DNA of 62,435 nucleotides from an uncultured Verrucomicrobia subdivision 3 bacterium (GCA_903872345.1 CAIQKM010000199.1:1-62435), one strand, 5' to 3'; positions 8,407 through 17,639 are shown, counted from the first letter of the stretch. Numbers and translations are program-made. Notes: generated by a model from the letters alone, not told the origin.

Positions 8407-9573
8407 TCAGGCCTTTTCTTTTTGTTTCCAAACGTAGCGGAAGAGAATCACCCGCAGCGCGGCGGCGAGCGGAATGGCCAGAATGCCGCCGAGGATGCCG
8501 CCCAGCAGCGTCGTACCCGTCATCACGGCAATGATGATGGCCAGCGGATGCAGGCCCACGCGGTCGCCCATGATCTTGGGCGAAATGACCAGTCCTTCCA
8601 GCACCTGCACCACGGCGAAGACGAGCACCACCATGGCAGGATGCACGCCGTCCTGGTATTGTACAAAGGACAGCGTGAGCGCCGAAATGCAGATGACGAT
8701 CGCGCCGATGAACGGGATCATCGTCAGAAAAACCGCCGCAAAGCCGAGCAGAAAGGCGTAGTTCACGCCGATGCTCAGAAAACCGATGGTGTAAAGCACG
8801 GCATCACACAGGGCGACGAGCACCTGTCCGCGAAAAAAGGCGACCAGATATTGGTTGATGGACTCGATGACAAAAACAGCCTCCTCCTTGGCGCGGGAAC
8901 CCTGCAACGGGAGATACTCCTGCCAATGCGCCTGAATCTGGCGTTTCTCGAGTAAAAAATAGAAGGTATAAACCGGGATCAACGCCAGCCCGGCCAGCAA
9001 CCCAAAACCGGTGAGCACCACCAGCACCTGGCCGAGCAGCCACGTGCCCATCTTGGGCAGGCTGCCGGTGAGCCATTGCGTGGCGGCGGCCAGATCGGGG
9101 CTGTCTGCGGTGGCACTGTCATTGGCGTTCACGCCGGTTCCATCCGGCGCGGGAGCGGGCAGAAAGTGCTGCACGAATTCCGGCGGATGGGCGATAAAAT
9201 CATTTACGCGCGCTTGCAGTCGATGGGAATATTCGGGCACTTTGGATGCGAGTTCCTTGGTTTCCACCACCACCTGGGGAATGATGCTGGCCAGTACGCC
9301 CAGCACCACGGCAAAGGCGATCACAAACACCAGCAGAATGGCCCGGGCGCGCGGGATGTTGCGCTTCTCAAAAAAGTCCACCACGGGCGACAGCAGACAC
9401 GCCACCACGCCGGCCACCGCCAGTGGCCAGAGCACGGGGCTAAGCAGGTCAATGACCCGGCCAAGCCCCCACACGCCCGCGACGATCAGGCCGATGACCG
9501 TGGCCACCGCGAGCCCGGTCAGGGCGAACCAGATCAAGCTCGATTGCTTCTCGGTTGGAGGTTTCAAACTCAT
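8407..9573 (-). CDS. AI-2E family transporter (PerM/YdiK-like)
   Basis: 388 residues with about eight membrane segments arranged as in the AI-2E family: two N-terminal helices, a soluble insert around residues 105-175 rich in Pro/Asp, then a C-terminal helix bundle with the conserved PLAIIIAVMTGTTLLGG and GGILAIPLAA motifs near 345-370. Family members export small molecules such as the AI-2 signal or act as Na+/H+ antiporters; the substrate here cannot be predicted. It stands alone on the minus strand with about 480 bases before gspE. Confidence 0.88.
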   Translation of the reverse strand: MSLKPPTEKQSSLIWFALTGLAVATVIGLIVAGVWGLGRVIDLLSPVLWPLAVAGVVACLLSPVVDFFEKRNIPRARAILLVFVIAFAVVLGVLASIIPQVVVETKELASKVPEYSHRLQARVNDFIAHPPEFVQHFLPAPAPDGTGVNANDSATADSPDLAAATQWLTGSLPKMGTWLLGQVLVVLTGFGLLAGLALIPVYTFYFLLEKRQIQAHWQEYLPLQGSRAKEEAVFVIESINQYLVAFFRGQVLVALCDAVLYTIGFLSIGVNYAFLLGFAAVFLTMIPFIGAIVICISALTLSFVQYQDGVHPAMVVLVFAVVQVLEGLVISPKIMGDRVGLHPLAIIIAVMTGTTLLGGILGGILAIPLAAALRVILFRYVWKQKEKA

Positions 9574-9737
9574 ATCAGCACACTCTACAGTATTCCCGCC
9601 AAAACGTTACCCGCAGAGCAAACGCTATTTTGCGGGGAAAGACAAAGGATTTTAACCGTGAAATGTAAACTGTTGTGTGTCATTGAATAAGAAAATACCT
9701 GCTTCGGAAGCGCAGGTAATTTACATGACCGGAACCA

Positions 9738-10076
9738 GTGAAATTGCCAAAGGCAGATAAAGCCCAGATTACGCGCGAAAAAATTGCGGATTATTTGCTG
9801 AATCCAGCCCATCCAGACAATGGTGGCAAGGCGGGATTCTTTACGCGATTGGGATTTTACGTCGACCAATGGGAATCGTTTGCAGCGGCGCTGCAAAATC
9901 TGGCACAAGCGGGGAAAATTATTCAAGTCACCGATTCGCCACACGGCCAAAAATATGTTATCGTTGGAATAATTGTTTCCCCAACCGGCAAAACGGCACG
10001 GGTCCAATCCATTTGGATAGTGGACAAAGGCATGGATGCGGCTAGATTGGTTACGGCCTATCCGTATAAAGACTGA
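9738..10076 (+). CDS. DUF6883-type small protein
   Basis: 112 residues starting at GTG 9738 (KLPKADKAQITREKIADYLLNPAHP). The pattern KLP.A......K..DYLLNP.HP..G.KA.FF...GF resembles DUF6883, which occurs both as a free-standing gene and at the end of polymorphic toxin proteins. It is followed nine bases later by a DUF4926-like gene, a common companion. A two-gene toxin/immunity or toxin/antitoxin-like cassette is possible, but nothing in the sequence proves toxicity. Confidence 0.6.
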   Translation: MKLPKADKAQITREKIADYLLNPAHPDNGGKAGFFTRLGFYVDQWESFAAALQNLAQAGKIIQVTDSPHGQKYVIVGIIVSPTGKTARVQSIWIVDKGMDAARLVTAYPYKD

Positions 10077-10085
10077 AAGGGAACC

Positions 10086-10316
10086 ATGATAAAAGAGCAC
10101 GACCGGATTGTTTTGAAAGCCGCCATTCCGCCCGCAGGTTTGGAAGCGGGGGATGTTGGGACGGTCGTGCATATTTACAGCGATGGGCTGGCCTATGAAG
10201 TGGAATTCACCACTTTGGAGGGCGACACGGCAGCCGTGGTGACTGTGGAAGCCGCGCAAGTACGCCCGGTTCATAATCGGGAAATCACCCATGCGCGGGA
10301 GTTGCAACCGGCCTGA
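10086..10316 (+). CDS. DUF4926-type small protein
   Basis: 76 residues. The sequence IKEHDRIVLKAAIP..GLEAGDVGTVVHIY and later YEVEFTTLEGDTAAVVTVEAAQVRPV is a small SH3-like beta barrel of the DUF4926 type. Spaced nine bases after the DUF6883-like gene and therefore likely cotranscribed. Proposed partner or immunity factor of that protein by position only. It ends 22 bases before the convergent helicase gene. Confidence 0.65.
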   Translation: MIKEHDRIVLKAAIPPAGLEAGDVGTVVHIYSDGLAYEVEFTTLEGDTAAVVTVEAAQVRPVHNREITHARELQPA

Positions 10317-10338
10317 GATTGCGCCGAAAATTGGCGGC

Positions 10339-12891
10339 TTACATCAGACTGCCAATCTTCCTTAACCTTAGCACCGGCTCGCCCGCCGCCCGCGATTCTT
10401 CCAGATTCACTTCCAGTTCCAGCACCCAGTCGTTGGCTTCGTCGGGGTCCACGAGCATTTGCTGGACGCGCCAGGTTTTGCGGTCCTCGGCAGGTACCAC
10501 GTAGGTGTGGCGGGCGTTGCGGGCGTTGGGGTCCAGGCTGATATACTGGTGATCGGCGTGATAGTCTTCGAGGAGCTGGCGCAGGCGGTCAGCGGTCCAG
10601 GGTTTGCCTTCGGGATCAAGCGGGGTGGCGAGAAAGCCCAGGGCGGTCTCGAAATCGCCGATAACCAGGCCGCGCAGGAAACTGAAGATGCGCTGGCGGA
10701 TGGCGGCGGTGAAGGCGCGGGTGTCGCGCGTGATATCTTTGGCGGCTTCCTCGGCACCGGGCGGGCGGACTTCCTTGGTCTCGGCGCGTTGAAAACTCGG
10801 GTCGCGCATCTTTTCCCACGCGTCGAGCAGGCTGGAGTCCACCTGGCGGATCATGGTTTCCAGGTAGAGTTCCATTTCGCGGACGGTGTCGTTCTTGCTG
10901 GCATCGGGCACGGATTGCGCCAGCACCTTGTGCACACGGGCAAGGTAGCGCAGCAAAATGCCCTCGGCCCGCTGCAATTCGTAGTCGCGGATGTAATCTG
11001 AGAAGGAGCGGAACGACTCGAACATCTCGCGTGCAATGGACTTGGGATTGATGTTTTCTTCGCCCACCCACGGGTGGCGGTCGGCAAACGCATTGAACGT
11101 GGAATAGATGAACTCGCGGTTGGGCTTGGGATATTCCAAGTGTTCCAGTTCCTCGATGCGCTGTTCGTAGGGGACGCCCTCCATCTTCATCTCGGCCATC
11201 TTGCGGTCTTTCAGGCGGTCGAGTTGTTTGCGCAGGATGATGTCAGGATTCTCGACGATGGATTCCACCATGGTCAGCAAAATCAGGGCGTAATCCGCCT
11301 GCTCGGGATTCACGAGGGGAATGGTCTCCAGCAGATAGAGTGACAGCGCCTGATCCATGGAGAAATCCTCCTGCAATTCCACATTCACGCGCAGGTAGGC
11401 GCCATCGGCGGTTTTGGGAATGAACTCCACCACTTTGCGATTCAGCAGCGAGCGGAACAATTGCCACGCGCGCTGCACGTGGGCGCGTTTGGCCTTGGGC
11501 GACGGATCGTGGCAGTCGCGAATCAGCTTCTGCATGGCGGCGCAGCCATCGCCATCGCGGCTGAGCACATTGAGCAACATGCCGTGCGTAACCTGAAAGC
11601 GGGAGACGAGCCGTTCGGGCGGCGAATTGACCAGGCGGGCGAAGGTCTTTTTATCCCAATTAACGAAATTGCGTTCCGGTGCCTGGCGCTTAAACGTTTT
11701 GCGGCCATCGCGGGCGGATTTTTCCGTGAGGCGCAGGTTTTCGATCATGTGTTCCGGCGCCTGCACGATCACCCAGCCCTTGTCATCAAAACCCTTGCGC
11801 CCGGCGCGGCCGCTGATCTGATGGAAATCGCGGGCCGTCAGAATGCCGACCTTCTGGCCATCAAACTTGCACAGCCGCGTGAAGAGCACGGTGCGGATAG
11901 GGACGTTGATGCCCACACCCAGCGTATCGGTGCCGCAGATGACCTTGAGCAAACCCTGTTGCGCGAGTTGTTCCACGAGCACGCGGTACTTGGGCAGCAA
12001 ACCGGCGTGATGCAGGCCGATGCCGTGGCGCAGCCATTTCTTGATGTCCGGTCCGTAGGGACTGCTGAAGCGGAAACCTTCGATGGCCTTCGCAATGGCG
12101 TCCTTCTCTTCGCGGGTCGAGAGATTGAGACTGGTGAAATCCTGCGCGCTCTGGCCGGCTTCCAACTGGGTAAAGTGAACGACGTAGGCGGGTACGCGAC
12201 CGTCCTTGGCGAGACTTTCAACGGTCTTGGCCAGCGGCAATTCCGCATAGGCGTATTCGAGCGGCACCGGGCGGTCGCTGGAGGCTACGGTAACGGTGGG
12301 CTTGCCGTTCAATCGGGTCAGCGCCTGCTCAAAAAAGGCGGTATCGCCAAGCGTGGCGGACATGAGCAAAAACCGCGTCTGCGGCATGGTGAGCAACGGC
12401 ACCTGCCACGCCACGCCGCGGTCGCGGTCGGCGTAATAATGAAATTCATCCATCACCACATCATGGATGTTGGCGGAAGCGCCTTCGCGCAGGGCGATGT
12501 TCGCGAGAATTTCGGCGGTGCAGCAGAGGATGGGGGCGTCGTGGTTGACGGTGCCGTCGCCGGTGCTGAGGCCGACGTTGTCCGGGCCGAACTCGCGGCA
12601 GAGCGCCATGAACTTCTCATTCACGAGCGCCTTGATCGGGCAGGTGTAGATGGAACGTTTCCCCTGCCCCAGGGCTTTGAAATGCAGGGCGGCGGCGACC
12701 AGGGATTTGCCGGAGCCGGTGGGCGTGTTGAGAATGACGTTCTTCTCCTCGAACAATTCGAGGATGGCGGCTTCTTGCGCCGGGTAGAGCTCCAAGTGAC
12801 GGGCGTCGCAATATTCGAGGAACCGGCCCAGCAACAGATCGTTGCCGGACTCGCCTTCGCGGGGAATCAAATCGTAAAGCGTGGTAGCCAC
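10339..12891 (-). CDS. Ski2/Mtr4-like SF2 helicase with DUF3516 region
   Basis: 850 residues from a GTG start. Helicase motifs in order: TPTGSGKS (56-63, Walker A Lys62), DEFH (148-151), SAT (178-180), GLHHAGLLP (about 292-300) and QISGRAGRKG (358-367), a fingerprint of the Mtr4/Ski2/Hel308 branch. The last 400 residues match the DUF3516 extension in overall character: helical, ending with a small beta domain of about 100 residues. Such proteins are expected to unwind structured RNA, but bacterial members with this extension are little studied. No partner nuclease lies nearby. Confidence 0.88.
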   Translation of the reverse strand: MATTLYDLIPREGESGNDLLLGRFLEYCDARHLELYPAQEAAILELFEEKNVILNTPTGSGKSLVAAALHFKALGQGKRSIYTCPIKALVNEKFMALCREFGPDNVGLSTGDGTVNHDAPILCCTAEILANIALREGASANIHDVVMDEFHYYADRDRGVAWQVPLLTMPQTRFLLMSATLGDTAFFEQALTRLNGKPTVTVASSDRPVPLEYAYAELPLAKTVESLAKDGRVPAYVVHFTQLEAGQSAQDFTSLNLSTREEKDAIAKAIEGFRFSSPYGPDIKKWLRHGIGLHHAGLLPKYRVLVEQLAQQGLLKVICGTDTLGVGINVPIRTVLFTRLCKFDGQKVGILTARDFHQISGRAGRKGFDDKGWVIVQAPEHMIENLRLTEKSARDGRKTFKRQAPERNFVNWDKKTFARLVNSPPERLVSRFQVTHGMLLNVLSRDGDGCAAMQKLIRDCHDPSPKAKRAHVQRAWQLFRSLLNRKVVEFIPKTADGAYLRVNVELQEDFSMDQALSLYLLETIPLVNPEQADYALILLTMVESIVENPDIILRKQLDRLKDRKMAEMKMEGVPYEQRIEELEHLEYPKPNREFIYSTFNAFADRHPWVGEENINPKSIAREMFESFRSFSDYIRDYELQRAEGILLRYLARVHKVLAQSVPDASKNDTVREMELYLETMIRQVDSSLLDAWEKMRDPSFQRAETKEVRPPGAEEAAKDITRDTRAFTAAIRQRIFSFLRGLVIGDFETALGFLATPLDPEGKPWTADRLRQLLEDYHADHQYISLDPNARNARHTYVVPAEDRKTWRVQQMLVDPDEANDWVLELEVNLEESRAAGEPVLRLRKIGSLM

Positions 12892-13144
12892 CGGGCGGGA
12901 AGCTTACCGGTTGGCAATGAAACAGAGAAGCACGATTCGAATAAGATGTCTTTTTCCTTAGCCAGACATATTTGCCCCTTGACCCGGAGGCAGAATGAGG
13001 AACATTGGCCGCATGTTGAATGACTCGGTTCGATTTCCCCTGCTTCCGGCCCGGCCGGGAGTGTATTCGTGGCAACTGCTGGCGGCCGTATAGCCGGCGG
13101 GTTACTGCTCATTCAACTCCACCCTATTCAAACTGTCTGCCACC

Positions 13145-14380
13145 ATGTCTCATCCTGCCCCCAACCGGGTTTTGATCATCCTGATTCTCGGCGCGCTGTC
13201 CACAATCAGCCCGTTTGCCATTGATATGTATCTGCCGGCGTTTCCGGAGATCGCCGCCGCATTGCATACTTCCACGGCCAAAATTTCGCTGTCCATTGCG
13301 AGCTATTTTGCGGGACTGGCGGCGGGCCAGCTTATTTATGGGCCGTTGCTGGACCGGTTCGGGCGCAAACGTCCGCTGTACGCGGGGCTGATCCTGTTCA
13401 TCGTGGCCTCGCTGCTCTGCATGCGGGCGCAAACCGTGGAATGGCTGGCGGCCATGCGGTTTTTGCAGGCCTTCGGCGGCTGCGTGGCGCAGGTGGCGGG
13501 GATGGCGATGGTGCGCGATTTCTTTCCGGTCCGGGAAACGGCCAAGATCATTTCCCTGCTGATTTTGATTCTGGGCGCGTCGCCGCTGCTGGCGCCAACC
13601 ACGGGCGGTTATGTGGCCGTCCATCTGGGCTGGGCGTGGGTGTTCATCCTGCTGGCCGCGTTTGCGGTACTGAATGTGGCCTTGTTGTATTGGTATTTGC
13701 CGGAAGGCCATCAGCCGGATAAAACTGTTTCCCTGCATCCGCTGCCAATTTTTCGCAATTATCTGGAAGTGCTGCGGGAGCCGCAGTTCATCACCTACTC
13801 GCTCTCCGGCGCGTTTGCCTTTGCGGGACTGCTGGTCTATGTGGCGGGGTCACCGATCATTTTCATGGAAGTGTTTCATGTGAGCGCCCAGACGTTCGGC
13901 TTCATCTTTGCCGGGCTGGCGGTAGGCTTCATCGGCAGCAATCAGGTGAACGTGTTGCTGCTGCGGAAATATTCGAGCGAACAGATTTACCGCGCTTCGC
14001 TGCTGGTGGTGTGCCCGGTGGCCCTGCTATTTCTGGTGGGCACGCATTTTGGCTGGTTCGGGCTGGATCTGACGCTCGTGCTCCTCTTCATTTCCCTTTC
14101 CTGCCTGGGCCTGGCCTATCCGAATGCGGCGGCACTGGCACTGGTGCCGTTTGACCACAACATTGGCAGCGCGTCGGCCATGCTGGGTTTTCTGCAAATC
14201 GGTGTGTCCGGGCTGGCGTCCGCCAGTATCGGCATTTTTGATTCGCACGATATGCAACCGGTCACGATTGTGCTGGCCGCGACCTCGTGGATCGGGCTGG
14301 CGATTTTTGTGATCGGCAAACGGCGGATTCCCAATGTGCGGTACGTGGAGGAAAAAGGAGCCGTGCCGCTGGTGCATTGA
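13145..14380 (+). CDS. Bcr/CflA family MFS multidrug exporter
   Basis: 411 residues, twelve membrane helices. Helix 1 ends with SPFAIDMYLPAFPEIA, the acidic signature of Bcr/CflA proteins, and the loop between helices 2 and 3 carries GPLLDRFGRKRPLYAG, the MFS motif A. Family members exchange protons for drugs such as bicyclomycin or chloramphenicol, and some export dipeptides or cysteine. Substrate unknown here. Single gene; it converges with the RelE-like gene after six bases. Confidence 0.9.
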   Translation: MSHPAPNRVLIILILGALSTISPFAIDMYLPAFPEIAAALHTSTAKISLSIASYFAGLAAGQLIYGPLLDRFGRKRPLYAGLILFIVASLLCMRAQTVEWLAAMRFLQAFGGCVAQVAGMAMVRDFFPVRETAKIISLLILILGASPLLAPTTGGYVAVHLGWAWVFILLAAFAVLNVALLYWYLPEGHQPDKTVSLHPLPIFRNYLEVLREPQFITYSLSGAFAFAGLLVYVAGSPIIFMEVFHVSAQTFGFIFAGLAVGFIGSNQVNVLLLRKYSSEQIYRASLLVVCPVALLFLVGTHFGWFGLDLTLVLLFISLSCLGLAYPNAAALALVPFDHNIGSASAMLGFLQIGVSGLASASIGIFDSHDMQPVTIVLAATSWIGLAIFVIGKRRIPNVRYVEEKGAVPLVH

Positions 14381-14386
14381 CCGGAA

Positions 14387-14755
14387 TTAGCGCGGCGTGG
14401 TGGCGCGGGCGTTGGAAATCAGCTCCCAGAACTTCGGGTTTTCCTGAAGCGTCTCGTCCTCCCCCGTCTTGAGACCGGAGCGGTAGAAGAAATCCTTCAG
14501 CGTGTGCCGGCTGAGAATGCGGTGTACCAGCACGCCGAGTTCGTGGCGCTCAAAATAGACCCGGTAGTCGCCCACGCGGAAGCGGTGGAGGATATGGTTG
14601 TCGCGCTGGAGCTTGCCGAAGTCGTCCGGCTCAATGCCCAGCACGTGCTGGGGCAGGCCGCGAAATTCGCCGAGTATCTGCAATTGCAGTTCCTTCGGCA
14701 TGCGGGCCAGTTCGCCGGCGCTGGCGGGCGTGAAAATGATTTGAAACGGGTTCAT
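14387..14755 (-). CDS. RelE/ParE-superfamily protein, unpaired
   Basis: About 122 residues starting MNPFQIIFTPASAGELARM; another ATG lies two codons upstream at 14761. The fold signature is IIFTPASAGELARMP, then KLQRDNHILHRFRVGDYRVYFE near residues 60-80, and a late VHRILSRHTLKDFFYR with a His, as in RelE/ParE mRNA interferases or gyrase poisons. No antitoxin-like gene is adjacent on either side: the flanking genes are an MFS exporter and ruvX. The C-terminal tail (about 25 residues) is longer than in typical toxins. Confidence 0.75.
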   Translation of the reverse strand: MNPFQIIFTPASAGELARMPKELQLQILGEFRGLPQHVLGIEPDDFGKLQRDNHILHRFRVGDYRVYFERHELGVLVHRILSRHTLKDFFYRSGLKTGEDETLQENPKFWELISNARATTPR

Positions 14756-14892
14756 GGTCATCGGTTGGCGTCGGGCGCCTTCAGGTCTTATGGTTGTCAG
14801 CGTACCACCAGTTCCCGCCGGATTCAAAACGTTTTCCACACCCGCGCGGCCGGCAGAGCAAAGGTTGGACACATCCGCTGCAAACTGCAAAC

Positions 14893-15309
14893 ATGGGACG
14901 CATGCGAATTCTCGCCCTTGATCATGGCAGCAAGCGTATCGGTGTCGCCGTCAGCGACCCGACCAAGACCATTGCGCAGCCGCTCGAATACATTCTCGCC
15001 GAGCCGTTCGTGGACGCTCTCGAACGTTTGAAAAAGCTGATCACCGAGCAGGAGGTGGATCTGATCCTCATCGGCCTGCCGCGCAACATGGACGGCAGTT
15101 ACGGCCCGGCCGCGCAAAAGGTGCAGGTCTTCGTTGCCGCCATCAAAGCCGCCATCCCCGTGCCCATCCGGCTCTGGGATGAGCGTCTCACGAGCTCGCA
15201 GGCGAACAAGGTGCTGATCCAAGGCGGCGTCCGCCGGGACAAGCGCAAGGAGAATGTGGACAAGATGGCCGCCGCGATCCTCCTGCAAAGTTATCTCGAC
15301 GGCATTTGA
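14893..15309 (+). CDS. ruvX: YqgF/RuvX family putative Holliday junction resolvase
   Basis: About 138 residues from ATG 14893 (a second ATG at 14902 would give MRILALDHG). RNase H-like fold with the family's acidic residues: Asp in ILALDHGSKRIGVA, Glu in RLWDERLTS, and Asp in ENVDKMAAAILLQSYL. RuvX is needed for 16S rRNA 5'-end processing and is proposed to cut branched DNA. The next gene, truA, overlaps its stop codon, so both RNA-maturation genes are translated together. Confidence 0.92.
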   Translation: MGRMRILALDHGSKRIGVAVSDPTKTIAQPLEYILAEPFVDALERLKKLITEQEVDLILIGLPRNMDGSYGPAAQKVQVFVAAIKAAIPVPIRLWDERLTSSQANKVLIQGGVRRDKRKENVDKMAAAILLQSYLDGI

Positions 15310-16124
15310 TTCCCGTGTCCACCGAACCCACCGTGTCCGCGCCGGAGAAAAAATACAAACTGGTCATCGCCTACGATGGCACCGGTTACCAAGGCTGGCA
15401 GGTGCAGAAAATCGGCACCGGCGTGCAGGAGATCGTCGAAGCCGCGCTCGCCAAATTGTTTCCCAGCGGACCGCGCCTGCACAGTTCCAGTCGGACAGAT
15501 ACCGGCGTGCATGCGATCGGCATGGTGGCGCATTTTTCCGTGACACCCGCCGAGGCGCGGATGACGCCGCACAAGCTGTCGCTGGCCATCAACGCCCATT
15601 TGCCGCCGGACATCCGCGTTTTTTCCGTGGCCCCGGCCAAGCCCCGCTTTCATGCGCGGTTCGATGCCAGCGGGAAACAGTATCGCTATTTCATCTGGAA
15701 TCACGCCGGCATGAATCCCCTGCTCCGCCACACGGCGTGGCATGTGCCGCGCACGCTGGATGTAAAAATCATGCGCGCGGCGGCGAAATATTTTGTGGGC
15801 AAGCATGACTTTCGTTCGTTCACCTCGAATCCCGGCTATGAACGCGGCAGCACCGTCCGCAATTTGACCCGTTGCCAGGTGTTGAAATCCGGCCCGGAAT
15901 TCAAGGTGATCATTGAGGGCGATGGGTTTCTCTACAAGATGTGCCGTGGCATCGTCGGCACGCTGGTGCAGGCGGGCCTGGGCAAATTTCCACCGGAAGA
16001 AGTAAAAACCATGTTGGAAAAAACCGACCGCCGCGTCGCCGGCATGACCGCCCCGGCGCACGGACTGGTGTTGTGGAAGGTGTTTTACCAGAAAACGTCT
16101 GGCCACGTGCCGGATGAGGAGTAA
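15306..16124 (+). CDS. truA: tRNA pseudouridine(38-40) synthase TruA
   Basis: Up to 272 residues. The catalytic Asp sits in SSSRTDTGVHA; the preceding YDGTGYQGWQ and the later RFDASGKQYRYFIW are family hallmarks. It converts U38-U40 of the anticodon arm to pseudouridine. The open frame begins with TTG at 15306, overlapping the ruvX stop; GTG at 15315 is an equally good start (VSTEPTVSAPEKK) and would leave five bases between the genes. Confidence 0.93.
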   Translation: MIPVSTEPTVSAPEKKYKLVIAYDGTGYQGWQVQKIGTGVQEIVEAALAKLFPSGPRLHSSSRTDTGVHAIGMVAHFSVTPAEARMTPHKLSLAINAHLPPDIRVFSVAPAKPRFHARFDASGKQYRYFIWNHAGMNPLLRHTAWHVPRTLDVKIMRAAAKYFVGKHDFRSFTSNPGYERGSTVRNLTRCQVLKSGPEFKVIIEGDGFLYKMCRGIVGTLVQAGLGKFPPEEVKTMLEKTDRRVAGMTAPAHGLVLWKVFYQKTSGHVPDEE

Positions 16125-16133
16125 ACTGAAGTC

Positions 16134-17507
16134 ATGCGTTCCGCAGCCATCATTGGCGCCGGCATTGCCGGACTCACCACGGCGTTTTATTTAAAACGCC
16201 AGGGCTTAGCCGTGACGGTTTATGAGGCCGGACCGCGCGCGGGAGGGGTTATTCAATCCATCCGCAAAGACGGTTTTCTGGCGGAGTACGGCCCCAACAC
16301 CATTCTCGAAACCTCCCCGAAAATCGCCCAATTGGTTCGCGATGCCGGACTGGAAGCGCGTCGGCTGACGCCCGATCCCAAGGCCGAAGCCCGGTACCTG
16401 GTGCGCCATCGCAAGCCGATTGCCATGCCCGGCTCGCCGCCGGGATTTTTAACCACCGAACTGTTTTCCTTCAAGGCCAAGCTGGCCGTCCTGCGCGAGC
16501 CGTTTATCAAGCCGCGCCGCGATGGCGTGGAGGAAAGTATCGGCCAATTTGTGGTGCGCCGGTTCAATCAGGAATTTCTGGACCACGCGATTGACGCATT
16601 GGTGGCCGGCATTTATGCGGGAGATCCCAACAAGCTCTCGCTGCCGCATGCCTTTCCCAAACTCAAGGCGCTGGAGGATAATTACGGCTCCATGATCAAA
16701 GGCCAGATTCTCGGCGCCCGCGACCGGAAAAAATCCGGCGAAGTGGCCAAGGATCGCGCTCCCAAATTTTCCTTCGACGAAGGTCTCCAAGTATTGCCTG
16801 ACGGTTTGGCCGCCCAACTCGGCGATGCGTTGAAATTGAATTCGCCCGTGGAAAAACTCCAGCGCACCGGCCAAGGCTGGACGGTGGTGACGCCGAATGG
16901 CAGCGCGGAGCATGACGCTGTCATTTACTGCGGCACCGCCCATGGACTGGCGAAATTGACGGTGGAGAATGCCAGTGGCGAGGCGGTGGATTTCAAACCG
17001 TTCGGCGAAATCAGTTATCCCCCGGTGGCCAGCGTGGTGCTGGGTTTCCGGCGCGAAGACGTTACCCACCCCTGCACCGGCTTTGGCATGTTGATTCCGA
17101 AGATCGCGGGGTTCAAAATCCTTGGCACGATTTTCTCCTCCGCATTATTTCCAGACCGTGCTCCGGCGGGCCATTTGACGCTCACCAGCTACGTCGGCGG
17201 CGCCCGCTATCCCGAGCTGGCCAGCCTGCCGCCGGACCAACTGGTCGAAGTGGTGCTGGCCGATTTGCGCATCCTGCTCGGCGTGAAGGGCCGTCCGGTA
17301 TTCACGCACTGCGCGTTTTATCCCCGCGCCATCCCGCAATACAACGTGGGCTACGGGAAATACCGCGAACTGCTGAATGACATTGAGCACCGCACCCCCG
17401 GCCTGCTGTTTGCCGGCCATTATCGCGACGGCGTCTCCTTGGGCGATTCCATCGTCTCCGGCGTGAACATGTCGGAACGGGCGGGCAAACTGCTGGAAAC
17501 GGCGTGA
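16134..17507 (+). CDS. hemY: Protoporphyrinogen/coproporphyrinogen oxidase HemY
   Basis: 457 residues. An FAD dinucleotide-binding motif (IIGAGIAGLTTAFYL) opens the protein; EYGPNTILE follows, and the C-terminal FAD segment LLFAGHYRDGVSLGDSIVSG is intact. Oxidises protoporphyrinogen IX, or coproporphyrinogen III in the coproporphyrin branch, using oxygen. Together with hemH 1.4 kb downstream it covers late heme synthesis, although a DUF4143 ATPase lies between them. Which porphyrinogen it uses cannot be decided by eye. Confidence 0.9.
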   Translation: MRSAAIIGAGIAGLTTAFYLKRQGLAVTVYEAGPRAGGVIQSIRKDGFLAEYGPNTILETSPKIAQLVRDAGLEARRLTPDPKAEARYLVRHRKPIAMPGSPPGFLTTELFSFKAKLAVLREPFIKPRRDGVEESIGQFVVRRFNQEFLDHAIDALVAGIYAGDPNKLSLPHAFPKLKALEDNYGSMIKGQILGARDRKKSGEVAKDRAPKFSFDEGLQVLPDGLAAQLGDALKLNSPVEKLQRTGQGWTVVTPNGSAEHDAVIYCGTAHGLAKLTVENASGEAVDFKPFGEISYPPVASVVLGFRREDVTHPCTGFGMLIPKIAGFKILGTIFSSALFPDRAPAGHLTLTSYVGGARYPELASLPPDQLVEVVLADLRILLGVKGRPVFTHCAFYPRAIPQYNVGYGKYRELLNDIEHRTPGLLFAGHYRDGVSLGDSIVSGVNMSERAGKLLETA

Positions 17508-17586
17508 TGGGCCGCGCTTTGCAGGCAAAATTTTATCTTATATAACTTTTATATAGAACATATTATACACATATAAACCTCATATG

Positions 17587-17619
17587 TGGCTAATTGGCAA
17601 TTGGATTGACAATTAGCCA
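17587..17619. promoter_or_regulatory. AT-rich patch with operator-like inverted repeat
   Basis: A ten-base perfect inverted repeat, TGGCTAATTG (17587-17596) and CAATTAGCCA (17610-17619), lies 20 bases before the start of the ATPase gene. The preceding 60 bases (from about 17525) are almost pure A/T, unlike the rest of the window. A TTGACA hexamer at 17606 overlaps the right arm, with TAAATT 16 bases on. This could be a promoter/operator pair controlling the ATPase gene. Confidence 0.45.
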
Positions 17620-17639
17620 GACAGGCGTAAATTTGTGTC

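Noticed and set aside
8137..8955. 272-codon plus-strand open frame
   Set aside because: It runs antisense through the AI-2E family gene, lacks motifs, and has a composition rich in His, Arg and Gln as expected for antisense frames.
11461..13023. 520-codon plus-strand open frame
   Set aside because: Complement of the helicase gene, whose motifs are unmistakable on the other strand.
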